Shown here: positions 1-11,942 of the stretch, in pieces
Position numbering within the stretch: position 1 is the stretch's first letter
Layout: the number at the start of each line of letters is the position of its first letter
Source of the DNA: Homalodisca vitripennis
Lineage: Eukaryota; Arthropoda; Insecta; Hemiptera; Cicadellidae
DNA: 64,000 bases
Reading direction: 5' to 3'
Assembly (NCBI RefSeq): GCF_021130785.1
Contig: NC_060212.1
Span: forward strand, 147,461,501 to 147,525,500
Notes under the pieces: model-generated
What the model was told of the DNA's origin: nothing
The model's input: only the letters and a program-made list of their open reading frames with translations
The model's database searches: none
Translations under genes and position numbers: made by a program

Positions 1-325
1 GGTCGTGTCATGGAGCGTTTGCGAGTTGAACGTATTTATCGCCCACAGGCACCCGGAGAGACGCTTAGTCAATTTGTCGGCGAGATACGAGGGGTGGTCC
101 AAATACTACGTCTTGACTTAAGCGAAAGGCAACTGGTGGACATTATTCTGGAGGGAATCAACCTGGAGGACCGTTGTCGTTTGGTTTTCTGCACAAGACC
201 CCACGTCTTGGGCGGATCTAGACCGTCTCTGCATTGCATCCAGAGGAGTCCAGGATGCGGATTTCCTAAGGGAGAGATTGATGGGACATCTGGAGCGGAA
301 GCGGGGTGTGGCTCACTATAATTAA
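1..325 (+). pseudogene. Retrotransposon gag-like gene, C-terminal fragment, frameshifted
   Basis: A reading frame opens at about position 10 (or comes in from the left edge) and reads through residues such as YRPQAPGETLSQFVGEIR and LDLSERQLVDIILEGI. This is the pattern of a capsid/gag protein of an insect LTR-type retrotransposon. Near base 190 the frame shifts. A second frame then continues with ADLDRLCIASRGVQDADF and ends at a TAA at 323-325, so the gag homology spans both frames with one indel between them. I see no zinc knuckle, protease or reverse transcriptase downstream, so the element is truncated or interrupted here. Gag proteins package element RNA in cytoplasmic particles; this copy could not make a full one. 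The family assignment is by pattern recognition only. Confidence 0.6.
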
Positions 326-1655
326 ACTTTGAGCTGAACCTCAGCGAAATCTGTTACGCAACACTTGCTGAGGCGTAATCCTGCCTTGTACTAATGAAGT
401 TGGTCTGGACGTCCCCCCATTACGATTATGAATATCCGAGTTACGGGTCGTTATTTAAAAATATTGCGGTTCTTGTAGCATTATGTAAATATCGTCTAAG
501 TCACCGTCCTGGGGCTTTTAAAGGTCTTCCTTAGTAACACATATTGTTTTATAGTAATCAAATTATGTGTGCGACAAATCACACAGTTATTTATTACAAT
601 TAATTGATTTATAACTATTAATTATCACTGTGTAAGTAGAAGTTTTATTCCAGAAATACTTAATATTTTCACCCAATTTGGTATTAAAGCCAGCAATATT
701 ATTAGTTATGACAGTATTTCCGCTGTATTTAATCTTGCTGAAGGATATTTCTCATCCTTGCTAGATCACGTAGAAGGAGCGAAGACACAGTAAACCCTGG
801 ATACTGCCAACTGAGTAACGATTGGTCCAGAGATTTACCCAATCAGCAACAGTCACCGCCAACTCTAGGTCAATATGTCAGGTAAAGCCAGTTGTCAAAC
901 CTTAGCTGGACCGCACCAACGCTTCTAATAATAACAATGCTTTATTTCAGCAAGCTGTTTCGTTATTAATGTATAAAAAGTCATTAAAATTAAGAAAAAA
1001 TGCCTAATAATAATTTTACCAAATTTATTTTCATTAAAGTGATTTTATATTTTACTCCAATTATTCCACATAGCATATAATTATTATTGTATAGACCAAA
1101 ACAGAGTATGGTAAAGAATGAATAATAAAAGCATGTTTATATAATTTAATAATGTCCAATTGTCCCTTTCTGCTTTACTCTCCTCACCTCCGTCTTGCTA
1201 TATAGAAATAATATTAAATATATAATGCAATTTGACTATTTTAAAATATTGTAAGAGGTAAGAATCATTATACAGAAATAACACAACAAAGTGTTATATT
1301 CATAAATTGGAGGACAAGGAGGTTGGGGAGTACTCTACCAACCAGTTCGTAGTTCAGCTAAAACTTCCATGTACCAGTGAGACATTGGCTTTACAAGTGA
1401 TGAATACTTTTCTTTTAATATTCTCTTCAGCATTTCCTATGAAATTTATGTTAGGATCTAGGAAATCTCTGTACCGTCAATACAGTTCAAAGAGGCAATA
1501 TTTACCCACACCACTCCTTCTTCACATTTTTCACTGTTCCTTGCAATTAAGGCTAGTTAAATTCCATAATCTGTTTTTCTTATTGAGGATTCTATCTGAA
1601 TTTTATTTGTAAAATTGCATCCGTTTAAAAAATACGCTTCAACAGGAATGCGTAT
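326..1655. other. AT-rich spacer, no gene seen
   Basis: No coding pattern can be supported. A slightly less AT-rich patch at about 770-910 has no recognisable features. An open stretch at 1307-1612 has no recognisable protein pattern and is probably chance. Confidence 0.5.
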
Positions 1656-1865
1656 TCAACGACCCGCTGTCTCCAACGTGCTCCCCCATCCTCCTCGGAA
1701 CAGCAGTCGCTTCACGGCATCCAATTCAAATAAACAAGATCCTGTGCCCTTCTCTTTATAGTAATATTTTAATAATTGACTGGGGATGACACTCTCCTTG
1801 GACATCGCCTGGAGGGAAAATACGTAACAAGAAGGAAGAGGACCTTTTTGTACGGTAAGAAACAT
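1656..1865 (-). other. Short open frame of unknown meaning
   Basis: A 69-codon frame on the minus strand sits in a locally GC-richer patch (about 1640-1860). It contains the segment ELDAVKRLLFRGGWGSTLE, which looks protein-like rather than random. I do not recognise a family. It may be a scrap of a mobile element or an old exon. No start context or partner exon is visible, so coding status is weakly supported. Confidence 0.2.
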
Positions 1866-3105
1866 TATAACTGCTTAGCGTTTCAAATTTCGAATACATA
1901 TGTTTTCTTTATTACAGTCTCAATCATTCATAAACGTGTTGTAAATATTAGGAATTCTCAATAAGTTAGATTATTCTGTTTTTTATGCTTTTCAGATTAC
2001 TGAAAAATAAGTGTTATTGCAGATATACCTCCCTTATAGATAGACTTCTAAATGTCCTGGATTCAAGTGTTATTTTTCATTGTAAAGCACATGCTGGTAA
2101 ATGTTTTACGGAATCTGTATGAGTTTTCAGCAAATTGATAGCAGGAATAACTATGGACGGTTGAACTAAATGTAATAAAAATGGCGAAAATTTTTTTCAA
2201 ATCATATTTTTACATCTTGACATAATAAACAACCATCAGAATCAAATAAAATTCAACCAACCATAAGTGCCATCTAACCAAATAAAGACCTGTTATTTGG
2301 AAAAAAATAGTGAACCCATGTATTTTTATATCATTGATCGATGGTTAGTTCTAAGTGTGATTTATAGTCATTAGCATTTGATATTTTAACCCTTTTTATA
2401 CCCTCCAATTTCAACCCTACACCACATACAGCGTGTGATTGATAATCAATGTATTTCTTAGGAGAAAATGTCTTTATCCACGAAATCCGGTCTGTGTGCT
2501 TATAAAATGCAGATGCTCCTGGCTACTATACTTAAAAATCATTTTAGATTATTTTTACTTATTAATTTTATTGGAATTAATTTACTCAATCGAAATAGTT
2601 TTGGTGTGTTAATGTTCTCTGAGAAGAGATGACTCCTATTCAATTTCATAGTTCCGAAGCAGTAATAATCCCTATTTATTATTATAGGTCTTAGAGTTTT
2701 CTAAATACAACGTTGATAGAGAGTGTTCTAAATATACTGAAAATTTATAACAAATAATAAAACGTTTCCTGTAAATACAACTGTATACTGTTTAGTTATA
2801 ACGTATTGTATTGAAGTAAAAGCACAGAATATTTCACAACGTATAAATGAGGCTAGTCAGTTTTATTTGACAAGAGTATAAAAGCTCGATCTATAAAGCT
2901 GAAGCTTTTATAAACAAGACGGCTATAAATGCTGTATAAAATTTAGAGACCGACACCGCATATGCACACTCTACTCCTATGCATATAATACATGCATTTG
3001 GTAGCTTTTGTATCACACTAATAGACCGTCTTTCTCTTAAAATTCCTTGGTTTCCTAAATTATTCAAAAAAGAATATATAAATAAGCTGTATACCAAAAA
3101 AACAG
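1866..3105. other. AT-rich spacer, no gene seen
   Basis: Only short open frames without recognisable domains. No tandem or inverted repeat of note was seen. Confidence 0.5.
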
Positions 3106-4299
3106 TAGCAGTCGTGGGACTGCCGATAGAAGTGAAAACGGAACTATTAAGTTGAGAGTAATTAACAATACGTTATAGTAGCAGTACATCTGTAATTGTA
3201 AATGTGACGCGTTTTTAATTTTCCAATTTTAAAATCCACGAAAAAATATTATCAAATAACTAGAAATCTATTTTACCACGCTAGTAAGATAAATCTTATA
3301 CCGTAATAATACTCATTTCATGATGAAGAGGTTAAATATTAAAAACATAATTAAAATGAATAATGCTAAATTTTAAATACAAATATTCGTACAAATATTA
3401 AAAATGTTTAAAAATATATTCGTTGTTTTCATTATTCATTTATCTGTATAAAAATATGTTGTAATTGCTCAATATTAATAGTTAGTTAAACATAGAATAC
3501 AAGTGAGTAAACACCGAGTGAACAACAGTGAGTTGAACACCGTTGTAAATAATACAGTTATTGCTACGGATAAAGTATATAATTGCAATAACAATTAAAC
3601 CCACAATATTTTTAAAACTAATAAATTAGTTAAATTAACTTGGTTCTTTCGTAAAGGTATTTTTATTGCACAATAAACTAATTTATTGAGTTAATACGGT
3701 ATCAGTGAGCCAATGCGCCAACTACAGTTCCGGCAGAAACGTTCACTCATCACTTCATACGCTACTACAGGCTAAACTAAACTTCCAATAAAAAAATGAT
3801 AAATTACAAAAAAAATATTCATCTATTTTCACACAAATTTCTCGCTGACAAATTTTGTCTGACCAAAAAATAAAAAAAATCCTCGCTTACTACTTTTTTC
3901 TTGTCATTGTAAACGCTATGTAAAATTAAACAATAATCAAAATTATTTCGAAATTTTTTTAATATTTAAAAATATAACCAATAGATTGCCAATATTAAGA
4001 GCTTTAATTTGACGCATCTTACAGAATTATACGACATTGGCTTCACTTTTAAATCGCGAGAGGAAGCCGTAAAGGTCACTGATTTTCGCAGTCTGTTTTC
4101 ATACTCCGCCGGGACAGTTTTAACACAGCGAGACTGACTTTTTCATGCAGGTTAGTAGTCCGCGGCCAAGTCTACGGTTAAAAAACACAGCGAGACTGAC
4201 TTTTTCATGCAGGTTAGTATCATTAGCATGTCGGTGACGCGAACCGAGGATTTTACCCTCTACCAAAACGCTCAACGCGCCTAAAGAAGTTTTCACTTC
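3106..4299. mobile_element. Family A non-autonomous element, copy 1 (1.19 kb)
   Basis: This segment is nearly identical to 19015-20211, and the similarity stops abruptly at both sides, so it is a dispersed mobile repeat. Near the left end GAAGTGAAAAC (3129-3139) is matched by its reverse complement GTTTTCACTTC at 4289-4299, giving short terminal inverted repeats. The outer left end is a small hairpin, GCAGTC-GTGG-GACTGC. Near the right end a 35-bp segment (ACACAGCGAGACTGAC...) occurs twice, at 4124 and 4185, with a 61-bp period. There is no coding capacity. This fits a MITE-like DNA transposon moved in trans. The superfamily is not clear because no target-site duplication can be defined. The flanks are AAAA-rich on both sides. 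Confidence 0.75.
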
Positions 4300-5515
4300 A
4301 AAAAAAAGTTTTTTAAATTTTCAGATGCTACATAAAATAGTATTGGTTTAATTTGGATTTAAATCTCACCTTTGTACCGCTTGTTTGTATTCCCAGCCCG
4401 CTGGGACCCCAGTCACATACTGCTCTCTCAGCTCAGTCCAATTGACCTTCTTGTCCCTCTTTGATTGTGTTTGCTTTTATTTAAATCTGCCTTGAATACA
4501 AATGGATGGCTCTACCTGCCCTTGTACTGTTAAAATTCATCTGTTCACCACTTTATTTTTATCGAATGAAAAGAATGCAACACAAATTGTTTCAAAGCTT
4601 TTACAAAGTGCCTCATTTCAAAGATAAGCTTACAGTTATATTATTGTTTGTGCTTTTCAAGTTTTAAGGTTTTTTTGTCTATAAAATAATCAAGTACGAA
4701 CAGTTAACTCTAGATTTTTTCACGAAGAGAGAGAGCCTGACAGAGGCTGGTATGCAACTATAGTATTTAATCCGGTTCATAGTTAACTATTACGTACTAT
4801 CATACATTCTGTACAAGATGCCGTATCGGTTCTAAATTATTGTATCAGTCTTGTTTTTGTTATAAGTTAAAGTTAAGAAAAAGCTGAATATAAATACAAT
4901 TGTTAGATTACGATTGGATTACACTGTTGTATTGTTATATTAATTTATTTTAATATATAATAAAATCTAAAAAATCTACCTTCTAATGGATTCATTATTA
5001 ATGCTCATTGTGACGATGAATGGTTTTACCATGAGATGATAAGATGATATTATGAATCATTTAACGAAGCATTTGGAGAAGTTTTACCTGTCATCTTTAT
5101 TATTTTTCAAATCTTATTACATAAGGTTGAGTAAATACGATAATTCACAAACCAGAACAACCTATGAACATACCAAAGGTATAATTTAAAGTATAAGTTA
5201 ATTTTAAATATAAAAACACCATTTATATATTAATTTATCGACGTGTATTTTGTCGCTAAAAAAATCTCATGATTATTTTTCGAATTTGAAACTATCGCAC
5301 ATGACATCTCAAATAAATTAATTACCTCGATTTGAAAAAAATTGTGAAAAAATAAGATTGAGTCATATTTTGAGAGCAGGTAGAATTGATCGCGAACAAT
5401 AGTTGTGTTATATAAATACAATATTTTGGAATATATAGGTACAATACTGTCATTCATTAATTTTAGACAAACTTATAAAAAATGTTGATAACTCTGGTTG
5501 TTTTCTAAACATTAT
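4300..5515. other. Spacer, no gene seen
   Basis: AT-rich. A patch of more balanced composition at 4380-4530 has no open frame or recognised motif. I cannot assign it. Confidence 0.5.
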
Positions 5516-5567
5516 CAATTATCTGCTTCCTTTCAAAAGTGAGGAAGCAGATAATTGCTCACTTTTG
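5516..5567. repeat. Overlapping perfect inverted repeats (two alternative hairpins)
   Basis: CAATTATCTGCTTCCT (5516-5531) pairs perfectly with its reverse complement at 5542-5557 across a 10-base loop, a 16-bp stem. The loop and right arm overlap a second perfect inverted repeat: CAAAAGTGAG at 5534-5543 pairs with CTCACTTTTG at 5558-5567. The two stems share bases 5542-5543 and interlock, so they cannot form together. No gene is adjacent. Confidence 0.85.
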
Positions 5568-8500
5568 GCATGGGCATGGGTTAAAGTATAATGAGCTCTT
5601 CTAGGATGGTGCTTTTCAGGTGTGGTGAGAGAAGAGGGGTAGTATCGAGTTCGAAAATGTTTGGTCTTAGATTTAGAAAGTGGAGAAAATCTGTGAAAAT
5701 AATATCACTTTAAGGCACATAGTAACGAATTTGTATGGCGTTCTGAATATGAGGGTGACAATGAGGACTCGATAACGTAACAATCCAATACTAAACAGAT
5801 ACGTGACAATCGATGACAGTGATCTGTGGTTTCAGTGTAGGTGTCGGCTCCACAGGTGGTTTAATTGTTACACTTCCTCCCACCCAAAAACATCTCGAGA
5901 TTTTCTACAGACAGAGAGGCAGACGACTATGCAAAAATACATTTTTACATACTCCCAGATGGCAAAAGAGAAATTCTGCCAACCTAATGAGTGATAGGTT
6001 ACAATGATACTCAGCCGAATCCAATGGACGTATGTATACTATAATGGCACTCATTATTCTTGATGTAAAAATAAAGTTTTATGGAACATTTTAAACTCAC
6101 AGATAAAATGTTCTCCAGACATTCTCAAAATCGTTACTAGATGTGATAATTTGTCATACGGTTAATAGTTTTCATTGTAAAAAGTTTATTTAAAATTGGT
6201 TTATTCTTCAATTTTCTGGTTTAAATTATTGTTATACATACCACAAATGTAAAAATCAATAAAATCGATGTTGCAAATACATAAGTGAAACTTTTTTCAA
6301 ATTGGAGAGTGTATGGATCAATTAATGTCGACATTTGGAACAGAAAGAAAGAAAACAGTTGAATTGTCCCGGCCACTCAAGTGACAGACTTTTCATTAAT
6401 GCTCTACGAATGACGTGTTTGCGTATCTGGTGATCTATTATTCATATAGAAAAAATAACATAAATGTTTTGCTAAAAACGACTGAAAAATTTGATGAATT
6501 TTCTATTTGAGTAGAAATTAAATTTTTAAACGATGAAACAAAGGCGAATACTGGAATTTACAGTGGTTCTATATCACAGCTACAAAGACTTTTAAGGGGG
6601 GATAACTCTTGACGTCAGCAACATTGCCGTAGTGTGGCTCCATTCATGCTTTGGGCATTACATAATATTTATACTCTCTATTTTTCGTTATTGTTGGCTG
6701 GGCTTAGCCTTATCATATGGGAATAGATAAATCTTATAATAAAAATCTATTAATTATTGTTGAAATTATATTGTATCATCTCTTGTACACCTTCTCTGCT
6801 CGTCTGCGAGTACTTTGAAACAGTTTGTACGCGCAGTTTTTAATACATACCTACACAAACAATTTTAATTCATTACAAACATATAGCATTTTCCTTGTCA
6901 AATCCTCCATTTTTCGTTCATTTAATGAATAACTTTTGAGACAACATCATAATAGAAAATAATGTTATGAATTAATATATGGGAATACGTAGTAAAAGGA
7001 GATTTCTTGTATCTTGAAAAAAATATATACGATAAGATATATACAAATATAATATATGATAAAATATTACACAAATTTGTCTAAATTAAACAGCAAATTT
7101 GTACAGCATGACATTTATTCCTGTGAAATTATTAATTTCCTCAGTAGAAAAATAATCAATTTTGTTTTCTTCCTATAAGTTGTTCAAACACTGTTTTTAC
7201 AATTGTAGCGTGCTTTAAATCTTGAATCAGTTCATTGGAAACATTATAATCTCAAAATTTTTACGATTATGATCTCAATTAATTTCTTAAGCTATACATT
7301 CTATATTTCATGTTCGCCGATTATAAACATTACGAATACATCTGTACATTTTTGGTGGGAAATATATCACTGAGTTTTTTTTCCCACCAGGGAAGTTATA
7401 TTATTTTATAATAAAATTATTATATTATATAATAAAATAATATGAATTATAATTAATAAAAATTATATTATTTTATGTTAAGAGTTTTGATTGTAAGTCA
7501 ATAACAGTAACAAACAATGAAAGGCAATATTGTTTAAACCGGTTTTTTTTAAATAAACAAAGACGAGAAATGCAGGCGTAGAATCTTATAGTTTATCCTA
7601 CGGAATCAATATAATAGCCTGCAGCCAGCCAGCCTCACGCGCAGCAACGTACACAAGCAGTAAACAAGCAAACTCAAATAGTCAGCTCATGTTGGTCAGT
7701 CCATACCGAGTGACCGACACCTGTGTCCGAGAGCTGCTACGCTTTGACAGTTAGGGGAACGATCGATTCAATTTACATACAAATTTATAATTTTAAGCTG
7801 CCCTACGAGAATACAGCGATCACTGAACGTCATTTGATAATTATTATAAATAATTTTTTAAATAGGTCCAACTATTTTCTCAAACCAATTAAATAATTAA
7901 AGTTTTAGTAAGGAAGCTATTAAAGGCTTTTTAAAATTTTACTATTAATTAAATTAAAGTTACCTATATGTTTACATCACTCATTTTGACGGATACATCT
8001 AAACGTTAGCATATCATGTTTCACAAGAACAAAAATTTCATGGATTCCATTTAGTACTTAATTGTTTAAAGCTTGTATCTAATCACTTTATCAGCTCACC
8101 ATTGTACTCTGCAAAGCTGCTAACTGTTTATACATAATTTTGCTTGTGCTTGGCTTTTTTATGTCTATACCTTGCAAGATCTCTGGAACTTAACTGCTTG
8201 CATTAGGTTTTGCTTATAATCCATAAACTTAATATGAATGTATTTATCCGTAAGTGATAACCCACCAATATATGTTTATAACAATTCTAAATTTCCTTAA
8301 TAATGCAATTGCAAATATTTATCGAATGTGTTGAGCGATTCTGTATTAACCACCTTTATCTGAGACCTTTGGTGACATCCTACCAACCTACAACCTATAA
8401 TTGTTATAAATTCCCATATCACTTGGCAATGACTACCCCTGAGTTAACATCGTAAACAAAATGTATTAATTTGGAATTCCAATATTGCTACTGAAACCTG

Positions 8501-8930
8501 GAATAAGATTCTCTGCAAACTGCAACTATCCAGTGCAAATATTATTTATAGAAAAACTAAACTGAAATTTTAAATTTGAAGTGACCCTGTTTCCTGCGTT
8601 TGTTAATTTGAACTGGCCGACAGAAAGCCCTCATTAAGGTTTAAAATAATTTTACAGAAATAAATAAAATAATTCATAATCTTTTTTACGGTTTCTAGCA
8701 ATTGCATAGGGTACTTAATTAACCTTGTACAGAACGTAATGTGGAACCAATGTTGAACTTCTCAGTATTAAAATAGTCAATTTTGTTTTACGTATTCGTA
8801 TGACTATTTATATGTAGTGATTTCATCCCGTTTTATTTGCTTAATTGATAAGTCTAATCATCAACTGAAAAAAACGTGAAAACTGAAATAAAAGTAGTGA
8901 AATAATAAAAATAATTATACTTCTAGTAGC
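5568..8930. other. AT-rich spacer, no gene seen
   Basis: About 3.4 kb without a supported feature. The open frames at 5803-6007 lack protein-like composition. Short AT-only palindromic runs occur near 7400-7470. A GC-richer patch at 7620-7760 is unassigned. Confidence 0.5.
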
Positions 8931-9033
8931 TGAGCGGTGGCGAACCCTATCACTCAAGGGGTATGTCCGTCTGTATGTTTCTCTTCACCGTATCTCGGGA
9001 ACAAACTGACCAATACACTGAAATTTTGTGCTA

Positions 9034-9175
9034 AGCATAGTAAACATTAGCTAACAACTTAAAACTTTCATGGAACCCCATTGTAGACTTTTACGTGAGT
9101 AAGGCCATGTATTTTTAATGTTCGTTGGCATAGCAAGATAGAGTCTGTAATATATAGTTTCTAACATTCCTAACT
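9034..9175 (+). repeat. Direct repeat D, copy 1
   Basis: About 140 bp that recurs almost unchanged at 9630-9773, including GCTAACAACTTAAAACTTTC and AGCAAGATAGAGTCTGTAAT. It is preceded at 8940-9030 by text with the motif TCCGTCTGTATG and ATCTCGGGAACAAACTGACC, a wording typical of decayed dispersed repeats in insects. It does not look coding. Confidence 0.8.
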
Positions 9176-9629
9176 ATATATTATTAAACTTTTCAAACGT
9201 CAACAGTCCGCGATCTTGAAAATTGATATCATAACATAAATCTTCTATTTGATACTGTACAAAAAATAATTGTGCCAAACTTTGAGTTTGTTTTATCTAT
9301 ACTAGTTTCTGAAATTAATAATAACAACTGAAATAAAAAACATATTAACACAATCAGATAGTAAACTACGTATTTCCAGCCATTGCTTATGATGACTTTG
9401 TTTGTTTATTTTAACATAAAGAACAAATTCCCAAAATATTTCGACAAAGTTCGTATATTCAAGAATGGTTCATATCACTCCATAGGATTTTGCAGAGCGT
9501 TAGCGTAAATTTTTACATCGTTTATATGGAAACTATCATATTCAGAAAAACCACAAGGAAATAATATTCTAATCAATCTTAGTAATAATTATATGTCATT
9601 TCAATATGAGTATAGTACAGTATAGTAAT

Positions 9630-9773
9630 TAGCATAGGAAACATTAGCTAACAACTTAAAACTTTCATGGAACCCCATTGTAGACTTTTACGTGAGTAAG
9701 GCCATGTATTTTTAATGTGCTTTGGCATAGCAAGATAGAGTCTGTAATATATAGTTTCTAACATTCCTAACTA
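9630..9773 (+). repeat. Direct repeat D, copy 2
   Basis: Second copy of the 9034-9175 segment in the same orientation, about 596 bp away, with only a few base differences. The block between the copies is unrelated to either. This suggests either two insertions of one short repeat or a local segmental duplication. Confidence 0.8.
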
Positions 9774-10264
9774 ATGCAAGTCAAAACAAATAATTGAAAT
9801 AATATTATTTGAAACAAATAAAAATAAAAATGGAACGACCACAAAAAATAGGTTATATTCTCGTGGTAATTATGTAGGACAATACATACCTACTGTACTT
9901 TAATGTAAGATTAATAAATATCAAACAATTATTAATGTTCTCATTTGCAATGTTCTCACTGCGCTGAGGTGTTGAGTATGAAAGTAACAAAGCTCCCCAC
10001 TGCTGAGGCCGGAGCACAAGACCGGATTACGCAGAACACCCTTAAAAGCTTAGGGCTGTTTACATTTTGCTGTTGTCTGAGCATCTCCAGCTGTTGTAAA
10101 TTGTGCAAAATAACGCTGTAAGGCAGATCCCTAGTGTCTCTTGTTACCACTAAATTGTTACTTTACTTGTTGGTTAAAGGGAAGTATAGACTCTGTAATT
10201 TCAGGAAAAATAATTTCTTACGGCCTTGTATTTTATTACAAACACCTAGATGTATTACAGTAAA
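9774..10264. other. Spacer, no supported gene
   Basis: A 64-codon minus-strand frame at 9956-10150 lies in a GC-richer patch and has a Gln-rich segment (LQQLEMLRQQQNVNSPK). I do not recognise it and do not call it a gene. Confidence 0.4.
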
Positions 10265-10640
10265 ATAAAATCTATACCATACGTCCGTCTGTGTGATTTG
10301 TTCATGGATTCTTTTTGGTCCAAGAGTGACTGTTATAGATCTGCGTAAAAGGTCAAAGGACAGTCGGTTTGTCTATCCCTCTGTCCGTCTACCCATCTGT
10401 GCGATAACTCTTCATACCAAGGTCACAGACAAATGAAACTTGGAGTATAGTTTTGTATTATTCCGTTAGCCTTTCTCTCCGTCTGTCGTTTTCGCTACTG
10501 AGTGGAAATACTTGGAAATCGGCATGTTATTACCTATTGGTCTAATTAAGATCTGTGAGTGTGATTTTCGAAACATAGTTATGGCTAGACAATTCATCTG
10601 TTAGTCTATCCGTATGTGCGTTTTTTCTAGGGTTCTGTTA
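10265..10640. repeat. Degenerate repeat with recurring CCGTCTGT motif
   Basis: The motif TCCGTCTGT or a close variant recurs at about 10282, 10382, 10471 and 10597, roughly every 90-125 bases, with related surrounding text. Similar wording occurs at 8960 and 15713. This looks like an old tandem or nested insertion of one dispersed repeat family. The units have drifted too far to define exact borders. Confidence 0.4.
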
Positions 10641-11119
10641 ATACCTTCTGTTGCATCCTCCTATAGCTCATTAATTACAAAGAAAGGCTGGAGAAATGTA
10701 ACGTGTCATATGTGGTGTCAGATGTATGTGTAATTAATAAACCTTCTACATTACCTTCAACACTGTCACTCAGTATTGCTGTATTTTGTGTAAATAACCG
10801 CAATAAAATGCTTAAAAATCTTTAATTACAACAAAAGGAAGTGAAAGGAAGTAGAAAATATATAAATGTGCAAGGAGTAATGGTATCGTCACAAGATTTA
10901 GTACGAATAAAAATCTAACCTCTTTGCTATTGTTACACCCGATCTTGATTACATGAATAGTTGTAATTTAGAAAAGAATGAAAATAAATGGAAACAAGGT
11001 ATACATGCTTTTAAAGATCAGCATGATAATAAAACTCTAAAAAATAAGAAATAAACAATTATAAAGAGATATAACACATTTGATAATCAAGGACCCTTAA
11101 GAAATTAAGATTTAAGATG
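10641..11119. other. AT-rich spacer, no gene seen
   Basis: Nothing recognised. Confidence 0.5.
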
Positions 11120-11942
11120 AAAAAAAATTATGGTTGCCTGTAAAGTCGGTTTTACGGGCGAAGATTTTACGTGACAACGTCTTTTTCTCGGTAGAATATT
11201 TATTGATATGAATATTATTAAATTGCACAATAGGAACAAGGAATTGAATGAAAATAAGAATTGCACAAATTTTAACTATAGAAATATATTTTGTTTACTA
11301 AAACATTGTACATAATTTGAAATTAATTAAAATTTGTTATTGTAAATGGTAAAGTTGAATAAAACATTTACTAAAATTGGAATTTGAAATTCTTGCTAAA
11401 CACAGTTAAATTCTAACTCCGCGCGTGGTGATTGGTCGGTTTAGTTCGTTTGTTTGGTCGCACTGTTATGACAGGTTAGAGGTTATAATTTGTTATTTTA
11501 AATGTTTGACTAGCAATACGCGCTGTTTCTTCTCAATCGACTGAATTACGATTGATTGCAGAGTGATTTAAACTAATAATTTACTTAACACTATCAACAT
11601 TTGTCAATAGTATGACATAACCTATAAACTCAGTTTCTCAACTTTTGTGTCAATCTAACAATTAATCAATCAATCATAGTTTACGATAATGAAATATCAG
11701 TGTACAATTATTTACCTTTATTGTTGTAGTTGTTGTAAATGACGAATCTAAGCACTCCACATTTTCACGAATAAACATAGTTATCTGCTTTATCCCGTGC
11801 GGCGGACCCACAGTTATCTGCTTTATCCCGTGCGGATCCCGTGCGGCGGACCCACTGGACGGGCATCGTAACGTTACCGGGAGTTACACTTTTTCATGAG
11901 TGACTCCGAGCCGCAACCTAATTTAAGACGTTGTCACGTCAA
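11120..11942. mobile_element. Family B non-autonomous element, copy 1 (0.82 kb)
   Basis: Shares over 95% of its sequence by eye with 25710-26522 and 53185-54008. All three begin after an A-run at TTATGGTTGCCTGTAAAGTC and stop at GACGTTGTCACGTCAA. The inverted repeat ACGTGACAACGTCTT lies at about 11169, some 49 bases inside the left border, while its complement lies at the right border (11925-11939). Near the right end the segment TTATCTGCTTTATCCCGTGC is tandemly repeated. No coding capacity. It is best read as a MITE-like DNA element. The superfamily is not assigned. Confidence 0.8.
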
